Source of the DNA: Lactobacillus sp. CBA3605
GTDB taxonomy: Bacteria; Bacillota; Bacilli; Lactobacillales; Lactobacillaceae
NCBI RefSeq assembly: GCF_002970915.1
Contig: NZ_CP027190.1
Coordinates: 2,170,001 to 2,234,000 of the forward strand
Length of the DNA stretch: 64,000 nt
Direction of reading: 5' to 3'
The notes below the pieces were generated by a model. The model made no database searches and was not told where the DNA came from. It saw only the letters and a list, made by a program, of their open reading frames with translations. Within the stretch, counting starts at the first letter, position 1; each line of letters starts with the position of its first letter. Shown here in pieces: positions 19,403-32,749 of this stretch. The translations under genes were made by a program, and so were the position numbers.

Positions 19403-19455
19403 AAAAAATAAATGCTGCAAGAATTTATTAAGATTCTTGCAACATTTATTTTTTA
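19403..19455. terminator. Terminator between cydC and the convergent polyprenyl synthase gene
   Basis: A long stem (AAATAAATGCTGCAAGAA with TTCTTGCAACATTTATTT, few mismatches) with A-run and T-run flanks, so it can work in both directions. Confidence 0.88.
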
Positions 19456-19480
19456 GTCAAGTCACCTTTTAAGCATCGGA

Positions 19481-20458
19481 TTAATGGTTGCGAACTAACA
19501 ATTGAGTCACAAGGTGTTGGAGCGCTTGTTGACTGCTGCCGGCGGGTAAGCGATTAATCAAGCTTAAGGCTTGCTGTGTATAGGTGGTAGCCAATTGTTG
19601 GGTCTGCGTGACCCCACCTAAGGCAATCACTTGATCGCGAATCGCAATCAGGTCCTGATTGGTTGGGTGACTGCCTGGCATGGGAAGTTGTTGTGCCAAG
19701 CTAGGGTCACGTTGTAAGGCATAGATTAAAGGTAAGGAATAGACGCCTACCTTTAAATCAGCCAAGACCGGTTTATGGGTTAGGGCTTCATCACCGGTGT
19801 AGTCCAGAATATCGTCTAACATTTGATAGGCTAACCCTAGTTGTTGACCGATTTGTTGTGCCAAGGTTTCCACAGCAGCTGATGCCAAAGCTAGATGTGC
19901 GCCTTGCTGACAACTGAGGCTAAATAAGCGGGCCGTTTTACCTGCGATGACTTGTAAGTATTCATTAAGCGTAGTGGTCGGTTGAAAGTTATGGGCCATT
20001 TGATCTAGCTCACCTTGTAACACCGCCCGCATGGCAGCGGTGTTGCGCTTCACATCAGCTGGGGTACGGGCAGATAAGACGACTTGGTCGAAGTAACACG
20101 TGAATAAGAGATCGCCCGCATAAATAGCATTGCGTTGCCCGTAATCTTGGTGAATGGTCGTAATTTGTCGGCGCTTAGGGGCTTCATCAATGACGTCATC
20201 ATGAATTAAGGTGGCGACATGTAAAAGCTCCATCGCCGCTGCGCCTGCTTGTAACCGGACTGGATCTTGATCAGCGCCAAATTGGCTGAATATATAAAAG
20301 AATCCTGGGCGTAAAAATTTACCGCCAGCGGCTAATAGCGTGTGCACTCGGTCATTGATGGCCGCATTATCAATCTGCACATTTGCCAGTAAATAAGGTT
20401 TTAGCGCTGTTAATTGGTCGTGAATTTGAGTATTGGACCGCCAAATATTTTGAATCAT
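19481..20458 (-). CDS. hepT: Polyprenyl (heptaprenyl-type) diphosphate synthase, catalytic subunit
   Basis: Trans-polyprenyl synthase of 325 aa that extends prenyl chains for the menaquinone side chain. Both Asp-rich motifs are intact: LIHDDVIDEAPKRR near residue 88 and QMLDDILDYTGD near 215, which hold Mg and the diphosphates. The gene is divergent from menA, whose enzyme would use the product. Chain length (hepta or other) cannot be read here, and no partner small subunit gene is nearby. The start is ATG 20458 behind GGAG. Confidence 0.88.
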   Translation of the reverse strand: MIQNIWRSNTQIHDQLTALKPYLLANVQIDNAAINDRVHTLLAAGGKFLRPGFFYIFSQFGADQDPVRLQAGAAAMELLHVATLIHDDVIDEAPKRRQITTIHQDYGQRNAIYAGDLLFTCYFDQVVLSARTPADVKRNTAAMRAVLQGELDQMAHNFQPTTTLNEYLQVIAGKTARLFSLSCQQGAHLALASAAVETLAQQIGQQLGLAYQMLDDILDYTGDEALTHKPVLADLKVGVYSLPLIYALQRDPSLAQQLPMPGSHPTNQDLIAIRDQVIALGGVTQTQQLATTYTQQALSLINRLPAGSSQQALQHLVTQLLVRNH

Positions 20459-20545
20459 GCACCGTCACTCCATACGGGTGGGCTGAATCAACCCTTGCAG
20501 CCCCACCTATTCTAAAATACAATCTATATTAAAGGTACAAATAAC

Positions 20546-20559
20546 TGGAAACGTTGTCA
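20546..20559 (+). promoter_or_regulatory. cre (CcpA) site upstream of menA
   Basis: TGGAAACGTTGTCA matches all fixed positions of the core cre consensus TGNAANCGNWNNCA. It is 22 bases before the menA start, inside the 123-base divergent region with the polyprenyl synthase gene, so CcpA could repress menA in the presence of good sugars. Confidence 0.65.
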
Positions 20560-20581
20560 AATAAAAGGGGGAGGCATTTTC

Positions 20582-21493
20582 TTGAAACCGAAAGTTTTTC
20601 TGGAATTTGTGGAGATTAAGTCGTTGATTGCTAGCGTTTTACCATTTGTTTTAGGCAGTTTGTACGCAAGCTATAACTATCATCAATTTCATTTGGGCTA
20701 TCTGAGTTTGTTCTTTGTGGCATCTTCGTTATTCCATATGGCGACCAATGCCAATGATAACTATCAAGATTTTATTCATGCGCCACGTAATGCGGATAAT
20801 CAGGACTTTTTGGAAGCGACTAATGTCGTCGGGGTGCATCAAATTTCGATTCGCCAGGCGCGCACTGTGACCTTTGGCTTGGCAGGGTTATCATTACTTT
20901 TGGGCCTGTGGTTAGTGACTAAGACGGGGTGGCCGCTATTGTGGATGGGCCTTTACTCATATGCTGTCGGGTATTTTTATGCGGGCGGTCCCAAGCCAAT
21001 TTCAACGGGACCGTTTGGCGAATTCTTTTCGGGATTTACCATGGGTTTCATGATTTTTTGGATTGCTGTCTATATAAATACGTTTGATGTGGCCCCGTTG
21101 ACCTGGGGTGCTAGTCTGAAAGTGTTGGTGGCATCTGGCTTGGCAATTTTTGCCATTGCCAATATTATGCTGGCTAATAATATCTGTGATCAGGCCGAAG
21201 ACCTAGCCTTGGGCCGACATACGATTTTGTATTATCTAGGTAAGCCAGTGATGCTACAAGTCTTTGCCTGGAGTTATGTCGCTGGGTATGGGTGCTTAGT
21301 CGGCGCGGTTTGGCTGGGTGTTTTACCGCCGTTAAGCTTGCTGACCTTACTCAGTGCTATCCCAGTTTTCAAAAATACCCGTGTCTTTATGCAAAAACAA
21401 GTCAAACGGGAAACGTTTAGCTTAGCCATCAAAAATGCAACATTAATTTGTTTATCGTTTATTGTTTTCATGGGAATTGGGCTAATCGTTTAA
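20582..21493 (+). CDS. menA: 1,4-dihydroxy-2-naphthoate polyprenyltransferase MenA
   Basis: UbiA-family membrane enzyme (303 aa, about eight to nine hydrophobic segments) that joins a polyprenyl chain to DHNA to form demethylmenaquinone. The Asp motifs are NDNYQDFIHAP near residue 58 and NNICDQAEDLALGRHT near 200. The start is TTG 20582 behind GGGGGAGG. With hepT and cydABDC close by, it fits a quinone supply for bd oxidase; the earlier men genes are not in the window, so DHNA may come from outside. Confidence 0.92.
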   Translation: MKPKVFLEFVEIKSLIASVLPFVLGSLYASYNYHQFHLGYLSLFFVASSLFHMATNANDNYQDFIHAPRNADNQDFLEATNVVGVHQISIRQARTVTFGLAGLSLLLGLWLVTKTGWPLLWMGLYSYAVGYFYAGGPKPISTGPFGEFFSGFTMGFMIFWIAVYINTFDVAPLTWGASLKVLVASGLAIFAIANIMLANNICDQAEDLALGRHTILYYLGKPVMLQVFAWSYVAGYGCLVGAVWLGVLPPLSLLTLLSAIPVFKNTRVFMQKQVKRETFSLAIKNATLICLSFIVFMGIGLIV

Positions 21494-21497
21494 CGTC

Positions 21498-21556
21498 AAA
21501 ACGCCATAACTTAGGCCTGCAAACTGTGTCGTGGGCCTAAATTATGGCGTTTTAAA
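21498..21556. terminator. Bidirectional terminator between menA and the oxidoreductase gene
   Basis: AAAACGCCATAA(C)TTAGGCC paired with GGCCTAAATTATGGCGTTTT around a 19-base loop. Confidence 0.85.
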
Positions 21557-21558
21557 CC

Positions 21559-22533
21559 TTATTTTTCAAAAGGATAGCGATAATCCCATTGATTACGAGC
21601 GGCGGTCATGACGGCCATCACATCCGTTGTTTTGGCTAACGTGGTGTTGGCGAGTTCACCGGCAACCGTTTTTTGCATGTCATCAATTTCATAAGCCATG
21701 GCTTGTGCGGTTGTGCCGGCTTTGATGATTTCAGTTGCGCCATTAGCAGCAGTAAACTGCGCTTGATCGGCTCGGGGGTAGGAATCAATCGTGAAAAAGC
21801 CATTTTCGTAGGCGACGATGCCTTGTTTGGGCATCTTAGCGCGAAACGTTAAGGCCACCGTTGCGAGTTCATCGTGGGCCGTCCGGAGTGTAATTGTTTC
21901 GGCTTCATCCACGCCACTACTGAAGCGATGCATGGTTGTGCCAGTAATCACGGGTGTTGCTGTTAAAAATTCACGGACAAAGGCGAGGGCGTAGACACCA
22001 ATATCAAGTAAGGCACCACCGGCAAGTTGGGGATTGAAGAACCGGTTAGTCGGATTGGGATCTTTGAAACTACCGAAGCTAGCCTGAACCATTTTTAAAG
22101 CGCCTAATTCGCGTTCAACCGCAAAATTATGAAGTTTTTGATACAATGGCATGTGATAAAGGGTCATTGCTTCAGTTAATATCAAGTGATTTTTGGTAGC
22201 GAGGGCGGTGGCTTCGGCGAGTTCGGCGCTAGTTAAGGTAATAGCTTTTTCGCTAAGGACGTGTTTGCCGGCTCGTAGCGCTGGTAAAATAGTGTCGATA
22301 TGATAGTTATGGGGCGTGGCCACGTAAATGATGTCGACTTGGTCATCCGCTAATAATGATGTTAAATCACTGTAAGCTTTAGGAATACCGTGGTCATGCG
22401 CAAAGGCCGTGGCTTTGGCTTGCGAACGTGAACAAACGGCGTACAATTCACCATCTGGTTGATCAAAGGCGGCGGCAAATTTGCTTGCAATATTGCCAAG
22501 CCCAACAATGGCCCACCGATAAGTTTTTGACAT
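21559..22533 (-). CDS. Gfo/Idh/MocA family oxidoreductase
   Basis: NAD(P)-dependent sugar or cyclitol dehydrogenase-like protein, 324 aa. The N-terminal Rossmann fold has GLGNIASKFAAAF near residue 11 and the family motif SEKAITLT (EKP-type, here EKA) near residue 94; the second domain has the usual GGALLDIGVYAL near 168. Substrate unknown. It is a single gene with an AAGGAGG box and shares its fold but little else with the 50150 gene. Confidence 0.87.
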   Translation of the reverse strand: MSKTYRWAIVGLGNIASKFAAAFDQPDGELYAVCSRSQAKATAFAHDHGIPKAYSDLTSLLADDQVDIIYVATPHNYHIDTILPALRAGKHVLSEKAITLTSAELAEATALATKNHLILTEAMTLYHMPLYQKLHNFAVERELGALKMVQASFGSFKDPNPTNRFFNPQLAGGALLDIGVYALAFVREFLTATPVITGTTMHRFSSGVDEAETITLRTAHDELATVALTFRAKMPKQGIVAYENGFFTIDSYPRADQAQFTAANGATEIIKAGTTAQAMAYEIDDMQKTVAGELANTTLAKTTDVMAVMTAARNQWDYRYPFEK

Positions 22534-22735
22534 AAAAAAGTCCTCCTTGAAATTTAGGTTTGATCTGTCTCTAGTTTAGCAGGTGGAAAAGTTTTGGCAA
22601 TCCACTAACCGATATTTTATTTTGTGGTGAAAGTCTGTAGAATAGAGGTAGTTGCTGATACCAGTGGGGTGTCAGTTGAGTGCGTACATAGGTGAGTTAG
22701 TTGGCAACAAGTTGCACAACGAAGGGAGCGGATGA

Positions 22736-23377
22736 ATGGCATTCAAAATTAAACGGCGGGCTAAAGGTGATACGGGTGGATTATTAGTCCATCATGGTCA
22801 ACCGCAATGGTTGAATATTTTCATTTTGATTTGTTTGATTGGCGGGGTTGTCTGGTTAGTTAAAGGCCACCAGTCACAGCCAACTACGACAGCTAAAGCG
22901 CAGCCAGCAGTGACGACGCATGCTGGTTTTATCAAAAAGCTTGCACCATCTGCGCAACGCATGCAGAAAAAATACCATGTGCTAGCGAGTATTAGTTTGA
23001 GTCAAGCCATTTTAGAATCGGATTGGGGGAAAAGTACCAATGCCACTAAGAATTACAATCTGTTCGGGGTTAAGGCGACGGCTGATGAACCAGGCAAACT
23101 AATGATGACCAAAGAATATTATGATGGGGCTTATCATCAGGTTAAGCAGCGATTCCGAGTCTATTCAAGTTGGGATGCGTCAATGGTTGGTCATGCCAAA
23201 CGACTTGCCAACGGCCCAAGTTGGGATGCTAATCATTATCAGGCGGTGATTCAGGCCAAGGATTATCAGACGGCCGCGCAGGCGTTAGTCACTGCTGGGT
23301 ACGCAACTGATCCGAATTATGCCCAAAAATTAATTAATATTATTCAAAAATATAACTTACAAAGGTATGATAAGTAG
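22736..23377 (+). CDS. GH73-type N-acetylglucosaminidase, membrane-anchored
   Basis: Peptidoglycan hydrolase of 213 aa. After a short basic start, a single hydrophobic segment (about residues 26-42) should act as signal anchor. A GH73 domain (about 62-211) follows with the catalytic Glu in SQAILESDWGKS near residue 90 and the conserved NYNLFGVKA. It would cut the glycan strand during growth or separation. There is no SH3b, LysM or other wall-binding domain. The xpt gene follows 44 bases later. Confidence 0.88.
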   Translation: MAFKIKRRAKGDTGGLLVHHGQPQWLNIFILICLIGGVVWLVKGHQSQPTTTAKAQPAVTTHAGFIKKLAPSAQRMQKKYHVLASISLSQAILESDWGKSTNATKNYNLFGVKATADEPGKLMMTKEYYDGAYHQVKQRFRVYSSWDASMVGHAKRLANGPSWDANHYQAVIQAKDYQTAAQALVTAGYATDPNYAQKLINIIQKYNLQRYDK

Positions 23378-23394
23378 TAAGTGTTTTATAATAA

Positions 23395-24003
<609 letters not shown>

Positions 24004-24109
24004 GTAAACACGATTAAAACTTGCAAGCAACGCGGGTGAAACGTATGATTATAAGCAGATAAGCTTTTTAATTAGGTGACTATTTATTTACAAGAAAGTA
24101 GGGACGGAT

Positions 24110-25282
24110 GTGGACAACTCAGTTTTAAATCCAGGCGGTACTTTAGGTGTTATTGGCAATAGTACCAACGGTGTTGGATTGGTAATTGCCGCGCGTAATG
24201 CTGGCATTAATGTCGGGGTTTACGGTGATAATGAAAATACTGAGACCATGGAACTGGCAGATTTTCGCGTTGTCGGGGCCCTAAAGGATCAGCAACAATT
24301 ACAGAATTTCGCGGAACGTTGCGATATGGTAACGTATGAATCTGAAACCATTGATGCAGCAGTCATTAGTTTCTTAGCGGCGCACACGCGCGTGCCTCAA
24401 GGGACGGATGCTTTAGAAATCATGCAAGATCGGTCACTGGAACGGGCCTTTTTCAGCCAACTGAACTTAAATGTGGCGCCCTCAGCGACGATTGTTAGTC
24501 TGGATGATGTCTATCAATCAATTGGCTCAATTGGGTACCCCAGCATTTTAAAACCAATTCAAAAAGGGTTGGGGCAAAATCGGCAACTCGTCATTAAGAC
24601 GCAGACTGATATTGTAAAAGCCGCTGATTTATTGGATTGGGGCACTTATTTATTAGAATCACTGATTCCTTATCAAAAAGAGTTGTCCGTGATTGTGGCG
24701 AAAACAGCTACGGAGACAGAATTTTTCCCAATTGTTGAGAATCGGTATCGCGACCATGACTTATTGGAAACGATTGTACCGGCCCAGATTGATTCAGCTG
24801 TTAATGATGAAATCTTACGAATCACGACTGAAATTAGCGATAATTTAACTTATACCGGGATTTTTGAAGTGGCCTTTTTCTTGACTGCCAGTGGAAACTT
24901 ATATATTAAGCGGATTGTCCCTGCTATGCATCAGGCCGGCTATGTCTTTGACCGGGCAACGAATATCAGCATGGCTGAGCAGCATTTACGGGCAATCGCT
25001 GGGTTACCGTTAATGCCGATTAAGCAAGTGATGCCGATTGTGGCCGTATACTTTACGTCAGCTCAACTTAATGGGATTCGGACGCAATGGCAGATCAAAC
25101 CAAACTGGTTCTTTAATTTTTACCATCGGACGAAATTACAAGCTGAAAAAGCGGTGCTAGCTGGCCATGTCTTAATTGAGGCCGACAGCGTGAAAGATGC
25201 GTTGGATCAAGTTGATGATACTGGCATTTGGCGCTTAGGCGCTGCCACGGATGCAGCTGATAGTGACGCACAACGTGACTAA
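24110..25282 (+). CDS. Divergent PurK-like ATP-grasp protein
   Basis: 390 aa, GTG start at 24110 behind AGTAGGGA. The fold is that of PurK (N5-carboxyaminoimidazole ribonucleotide synthase): an N-terminal GGTLGVIGNSTNGVG, then an ATP-grasp domain with PSILKPIQKGLGQNRQ near residue 145. However, the conserved Mg/substrate motif NEIAPRPHNSGH is here IKRIVPAMHQAGYVF: the expected Asn-Glu are K267-R268, although the first metal ligand E253 is kept. It stands outside a pur operon. It may be a paralogue with another ligase role or a pseudoenzyme; a plain PurK label would be unsafe. Confidence 0.75.
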   Translation: MDNSVLNPGGTLGVIGNSTNGVGLVIAARNAGINVGVYGDNENTETMELADFRVVGALKDQQQLQNFAERCDMVTYESETIDAAVISFLAAHTRVPQGTDALEIMQDRSLERAFFSQLNLNVAPSATIVSLDDVYQSIGSIGYPSILKPIQKGLGQNRQLVIKTQTDIVKAADLLDWGTYLLESLIPYQKELSVIVAKTATETEFFPIVENRYRDHDLLETIVPAQIDSAVNDEILRITTEISDNLTYTGIFEVAFFLTASGNLYIKRIVPAMHQAGYVFDRATNISMAEQHLRAIAGLPLMPIKQVMPIVAVYFTSAQLNGIRTQWQIKPNWFFNFYHRTKLQAEKAVLAGHVLIEADSVKDALDQVDDTGIWRLGAATDAADSDAQRD

Positions 25283-25298
25283 ATTTGAATTAAATGAG

Positions 25299-25337
25299 AT
25301 AGTCGTCAGGCCAAGGAGCTGAGACGGCTATTTTTTT
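25299..25337 (+). terminator. Terminator after the PurK-like gene
   Basis: ATAGTCGTC paired with GACGGCTAT (one G-U) and a T-run of seven. Confidence 0.8.
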
Positions 25338-25390
25338 GAAATTTTGGTGTGGGTTTTACACGCTAAAACTAAGCATTGACGGCCAAAATT

Positions 25391-25399
25391 TGCTATAAT
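25391..25399 (+). promoter_or_regulatory. Extended -10 promoter of the pcrA operon
   Basis: TGCTATAAT, a perfect extended -10. A TTGACG lies 12 bases upstream, too close to be a standard -35. The operon pcrA to dagK begins about 30 bases downstream. Confidence 0.6.
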
Positions 25400-25436
25400 A
25401 TTTGGTGACTGATTTTTAGAAAGGGTGGCGAACAGC

Positions 25437-27695
25437 GTGTCAAAAGAAAGCTTATTGGCTGGAATGAATGACAAGCAACAAGAAGCCGTTTTAGACACTG
25501 AGGGGCCGCTATTAATTATGGCCGGCGCTGGCTCAGGCAAGACACGAGTGTTAACACATCGTGTGGCTTATTTAATTGAAGAATGTGGGGTCAATCCCTG
25601 GAATGTTTTAGCGATTACTTTTACTAATAAGGCCGCTCGTGAAATGCGTGAACGGGTTGGAACATTATTAGGCGAAGCCGCACGTGACGTCTGGGTCTCG
25701 ACGTTCCATGCGTTATGTGTGCGTATTTTACGCCGCGATATTGATAAGATTGGCTATAACCGTGCGTTTACAATTGCGGGGACTAGCGAACAACGCACCT
25801 TAGTGAAGCGAATCTTGAATGATCAAAATATTGACTCCAAAAAATTCGATCCTCGGTCAATCTTATCGGCGATTTCGAATGCAAAGAATGATTTACAAAC
25901 GCCAGCCATGTATCAAGAAGCTGCGGCTAGTCCATTTGAGAGCATTGTAGCGGACGTCTATACTCAGTATCAACGAGAATTAGCTGCGGACCAAGCGGTT
26001 GATTTTGATGACTTAATCATGTTGACCATTCAGTTGTTTCGTAGTGATGCTGAGACGTTAAGCTGGTATCAAAATAAATTTCATTATATTCACGTTGATG
26101 AATATCAAGATACCAATAATGCGCAATATACGTTAGTCAATTTATTGGCTGATAAGTACCATAACTTGTGTGTCGTGGGTGATGCTGATCAGTCAATCTA
26201 TGGTTGGCGTGGCGCCAATATGGAGAATATCCTGAACTTTGAGCAGGATTATCCGCAAGCTGATAGCGTGATGTTGGAACAAAACTACCGGTCAACCAAA
26301 ACAATTTTGGCGGCCGCTAATAAAGTGATTAATAACAATACGACGCGTAAACCGAAAAAATTATGGACTGAAAATACCACCGGTGATCAGATTTCTTATT
26401 ACCGGGGCCAGAGTGAAAATGACGAAACCCATTATGTGATTGCACAAATTCAAGCTGAAATGGCTGAAAATCATTATAATTATGGTGATTTTTCCATTTT
26501 GTATCGGACGAATGCGCAGTCACGAGTGATGGAAGAATCCTTAGTTAAAGCGAACATGCCGTACATGATGGTTGGGGGCAATAAGTTCTACGATCGTAAA
26601 GAAATTCGTGATGTGTTGGCGTATTTAGCCCTGATTGTTAATGATCAGGATTCACTTAACTTTGAACGGGTGGTTAATGAGCCGAAACGGGGCATTGGTC
26701 AGACCAGTGTCGACAAGTTACGCGCTTTTGCCGACGAAGCAGGCTATTCGATGTTAGAGGCTGCTAGCAATGTGGATATGGCGAATGGTATTTCTACTCG
26801 TGCTAAGGGCGCTTTAACCCAATTTGCCACAACTTTGAATGAATTGCGGGCAATGCGAGCGTATCTTTCTGTCACGGATTTAACACAAGAAATCTTAGAC
26901 CGGACGGGCTATATGAAGGCGTTAAAAAATGCCAAAGCAACCAAGTCACTTGAAGCTCAGGCCCGGATTGAAAATATTGAAGAATTTTTATCCGTCACGA
27001 AGCAATTTGATGATAGTTACCAGCCAGAAGAAGAAGATAGTGATAAATATGTCGACTTCTTAGCTGACTTAGCATTAGTTTCGGATGTGGATAATGTCGA
27101 AGAAGAACCACAAGCGGTGACGTTAATGACCCTACACGCTGCTAAAGGTCTAGAATTTCCAGTTGTCTTCTTGATTGGGATGGAAGAGGGCATCTTCCCG
27201 TTGTCACGGGCGATGATGGACGAAGACGAGCTTGAAGAAGAACGGCGATTAGCCTATGTTGGGATTACGCGGGCTGAAAAGAAGTTGTATCTGACGAATG
27301 CGTATTCACGGATGTTATACGGGCGTCGTCAAAGTAATCAAGCCTCACGTTTTGTGGAAGAAATCGATCAAAGTTTGATTAAAAATGATAATACGCTAGA
27401 CGGGTCGCGAGACAGTCAATTAGACGTCCCATTTGCAACCAAAAAGGCGTTGACGCCAGCGTATAAGAAACACCCAGTTGGGACACGGGCAACGGTTAAA
27501 AAAGCCAGTGGTACTGGTGCCGATAAGAATAGCTGGTCAATTGGCGACAAGGTGACTCATCGTAAGTGGGGTACTGGCACGGTGGTTAAAGTTACCGGTG
27601 CGGGCGAAGATGCTGAATTGGATATTGCATTTAAATCTGAAGGCATCAAACGACTGTTAGCAGCCTTTGCGCCAATTAAAAAGGTCCAAGCCTAG
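25437..27695 (+). CDS. pcrA: ATP-dependent DNA helicase PcrA (UvrD/Rep family)
   Basis: 3'-5' DNA helicase for repair and plasmid replication. About 752 aa from GTG 25437, which has AAAGGGTGG at good distance; the in-frame GTG at 25425 touches that box. SF1 motifs: Walker A AGAGSGKTR near residue 32, DEYQDTNNAQY near 220, GDADQSIYGWRG, QNYRSTKTIL, and VTLMTLHAAKGLEFPVVF near 560. The C-terminal tail carries a Tudor-like segment (WSIGDKVTHRKWGTGTVVK) that binds RNA polymerase in PcrA. First gene of a seven-gene run. Confidence 0.95.
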   Translation: MSKESLLAGMNDKQQEAVLDTEGPLLIMAGAGSGKTRVLTHRVAYLIEECGVNPWNVLAITFTNKAAREMRERVGTLLGEAARDVWVSTFHALCVRILRRDIDKIGYNRAFTIAGTSEQRTLVKRILNDQNIDSKKFDPRSILSAISNAKNDLQTPAMYQEAAASPFESIVADVYTQYQRELAADQAVDFDDLIMLTIQLFRSDAETLSWYQNKFHYIHVDEYQDTNNAQYTLVNLLADKYHNLCVVGDADQSIYGWRGANMENILNFEQDYPQADSVMLEQNYRSTKTILAAANKVINNNTTRKPKKLWTENTTGDQISYYRGQSENDETHYVIAQIQAEMAENHYNYGDFSILYRTNAQSRVMEESLVKANMPYMMVGGNKFYDRKEIRDVLAYLALIVNDQDSLNFERVVNEPKRGIGQTSVDKLRAFADEAGYSMLEAASNVDMANGISTRAKGALTQFATTLNELRAMRAYLSVTDLTQEILDRTGYMKALKNAKATKSLEAQARIENIEEFLSVTKQFDDSYQPEEEDSDKYVDFLADLALVSDVDNVEEEPQAVTLMTLHAAKGLEFPVVFLIGMEEGIFPLSRAMMDEDELEEERRLAYVGITRAEKKLYLTNAYSRMLYGRRQSNQASRFVEEIDQSLIKNDNTLDGSRDSQLDVPFATKKALTPAYKKHPVGTRATVKKASGTGADKNSWSIGDKVTHRKWGTGTVVKVTGAGEDAELDIAFKSEGIKRLLAAFAPIKKVQA

Positions 27696-27707
27696 AAGTT
27701 TTGTTAG

Positions 27708-30937
<3,230 letters not shown>

Positions 30938-30971
30938 GTTAAATGATAATTGGTAGAAAGAAGGAAAATTG

Positions 30972-31286
30972 ATGGCTGAAGAACGCATTGATGCTGAACA
31001 AGTTGCCCATGTGGCTAGCTTAGCGAAGCTTGAATTTACACCAGCACAACTTGAAACTTTTACGGGCCAACTTGAAAAAATCATTGGTATGTTTGAGGAA
31101 TTAAGTACGGTTGATACGACGGGAGTTCCCGTGACCTCACAAGTGAGTGATCGTCGGAATGCTTTACGTGAAGATGTCGCAGTTAAAAGTGACGACCGGG
31201 CCGCCTTATTGGCGAATGCCCCTGAAACGCAAAATGGGTTAATTAAAGTGCCAGCAATTATTGATGAAAGTGGGGACGGTGAATAA
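30972..31286 (+). CDS. gatC: Asp-tRNA(Asn)/Glu-tRNA(Gln) amidotransferase subunit C
   Basis: Small stabilising subunit (104 aa) of the GatCAB amidotransferase. The pattern [20 protein letters not shown] at the N-terminus and LREDVA later are typical. ATG 30972 has AGAAGGAA upstream; a TTG at 30969 is the weaker alternative. The stop TAA shares its last base with the gatA ATG. Confidence 0.95.
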   Translation: MAEERIDAEQVAHVASLAKLEFTPAQLETFTGQLEKIIGMFEELSTVDTTGVPVTSQVSDRRNALREDVAVKSDDRAALLANAPETQNGLIKVPAIIDESGDGE

Positions 31287-32749
31287 TGGATTTTTTTGAC
31301 CAAGATTTAACAAGTCTCCATGCGGATTTAGTGAACAAAAAGCTTAGTGCCACCGAATTAACGCAAGCAACCTTTGCTAATTTGGCGAAAACTGATACTC
31401 AAGTCGATGCTTTTCTTGGCTTGAATGAAGCAGCTGCCTTAACTAAGGCCCAACAATTAGATGCGAACGGAATTAACGCTGACAATGTTTTAGCTGGGAT
31501 TCCAGTTGCAGTTAAGGATAATATCGTTACCAAAGGGCTTACGACCACCGCAGCTTCTAAGATGCTGGCTAATTTTGTGCCTGTCTATAATGCCACGGTT
31601 GTGGATCAGATGTTAACTCACGATATGATTATTGTTGGTAAGACTAACATGGATGAATTTGCCATGGGTGGTTCGACTGAAACGTCAGCATTTAAAGTGA
31701 CGAAAAACCCTTGGGACCTGACGCGGGTACCCGGTGGTTCTTCGGGTGGCTCAGCGGTCGCAGTCGCTGCTGGTCAAGTGCCCGTTGCCTATGGTTCTGA
31801 TACGGGTGGTTCGATTCGGCAACCTGCCTCATTTAACGGCATTGTTGGGATGAAACCCACTTATGGTCGCGTCTCACGGTGGGGCTTAATCGCCTTTGGG
31901 TCATCATTAGACCAAATTGGTCCAATGACGCGGACCGTTAAGGATAATGCGACAGCTTTGAACTTGATTGCTGGTAATGATGCACATGATGGCACGAGTT
32001 CTAAACGGGCCGTACCAGACTTTACTGCTGGGTTAACGGGCGATATTAAGGGCATGAAGATTGCGTTACCTAAGGAATACATGGGTGCTGGGATTGATCC
32101 TAAAGTTCGGGCAGTCATTCAAGCAGCTGTTAAGCAGTTTGAAGCCTTAGGTGCGACGGTTGAAGAAGTCTCATTACCAAATAGTCGGTACGGCGTCGCA
32201 GCTTACTACATTATTGCGTCTTCAGAAGCTTCATCTAACTTACAACGGTTTGATGGGATTCGGTATGGTTTCCGGGCCCAAGATGTTAAGAATCTAGAAG
32301 ATGTCTATGTTCGGAGTCGTTCTGAAGGTTTTGGTGATGAAGTTAAACGGCGAATTATGTTGGGAACGTTCTCGCTTTCAGCCGGATACTACGATGCCTA
32401 TTTCCACAAAGCTGGGCAAATCCGGACGATGATTATTAATGATTTTAATAAAGTCTTTGAAGACTATGATTTAATTATCGGACCAACCGCGCCAACGCCG
32501 GCCTTTAAGCTGGGTGACGAAATTTCTGACCCGATTACGATGTACATGAATGATGTCTTGACGATTCCAGTTAACTTAGCTGGGTTACCAGGGATGTCAA
32601 TTCCAGCTGGTTTTGCCGATGGCATGCCAGTTGGCTTACAATTGATTGGGAAGTCCTTCGATGAAAGCACGCTTTATAAAGCCGGCTATGCTTTTGAGCA
32701 AGCTACTGACTTTCATCAAGCGACACCCACGTTAGGAGGGACGCATTAA
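31286..32749 (+). CDS. gatA: Asp-tRNA(Asn)/Glu-tRNA(Gln) amidotransferase subunit A
   Basis: Amidase subunit that releases ammonia from glutamine for transfer to Glu-tRNA(Gln). 487 aa. The Ser-cisSer-Lys triad is visible: Lys77 in PVAVKDN, the Gly/Ser-rich [15 protein letters not shown] near 149-163, and [14 protein letters not shown] near 171. The gene is coupled to gatC and gatB by TAATG junctions. With gatC and gatB it replaces a glutaminyl-tRNA synthetase. Confidence 0.97.
   Translation: MDFFDQDLTSLHADLVNKKLSATELTQATFANLAKTDTQVDAFLGLNEAAALTKAQQLDANGINADNVLAGIPVAVKDNIVTKGLTTTAASKMLANFVPVYNATVVDQMLTHDMIIVGKTNMDEFAMGGSTETSAFKVTKNPWDLTRVPGGSSGGSAVAVAAGQVPVAYGSDTGGSIRQPASFNGIVGMKPTYGRVSRWGLIAFGSSLDQIGPMTRTVKDNATALNLIAGNDAHDGTSSKRAVPDFTAGLTGDIKGMKIALPKEYMGAGIDPKVRAVIQAAVKQFEALGATVEEVSLPNSRYGVAAYYIIASSEASSNLQRFDGIRYGFRAQDVKNLEDVYVRSRSEGFGDEVKRRIMLGTFSLSAGYYDAYFHKAGQIRTMIINDFNKVFEDYDLIIGPTAPTPAFKLGDEISDPITMYMNDVLTIPVNLAGLPGMSIPAGFADGMPVGLQLIGKSFDESTLYKAGYAFEQATDFHQATPTLGGTH

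Noticed and set aside
25376..25399. TTGACG as -35 partner of the pcrA TATAAT
   Set aside because: Spacing is only 12 bases; the extended -10 explains the promoter better.
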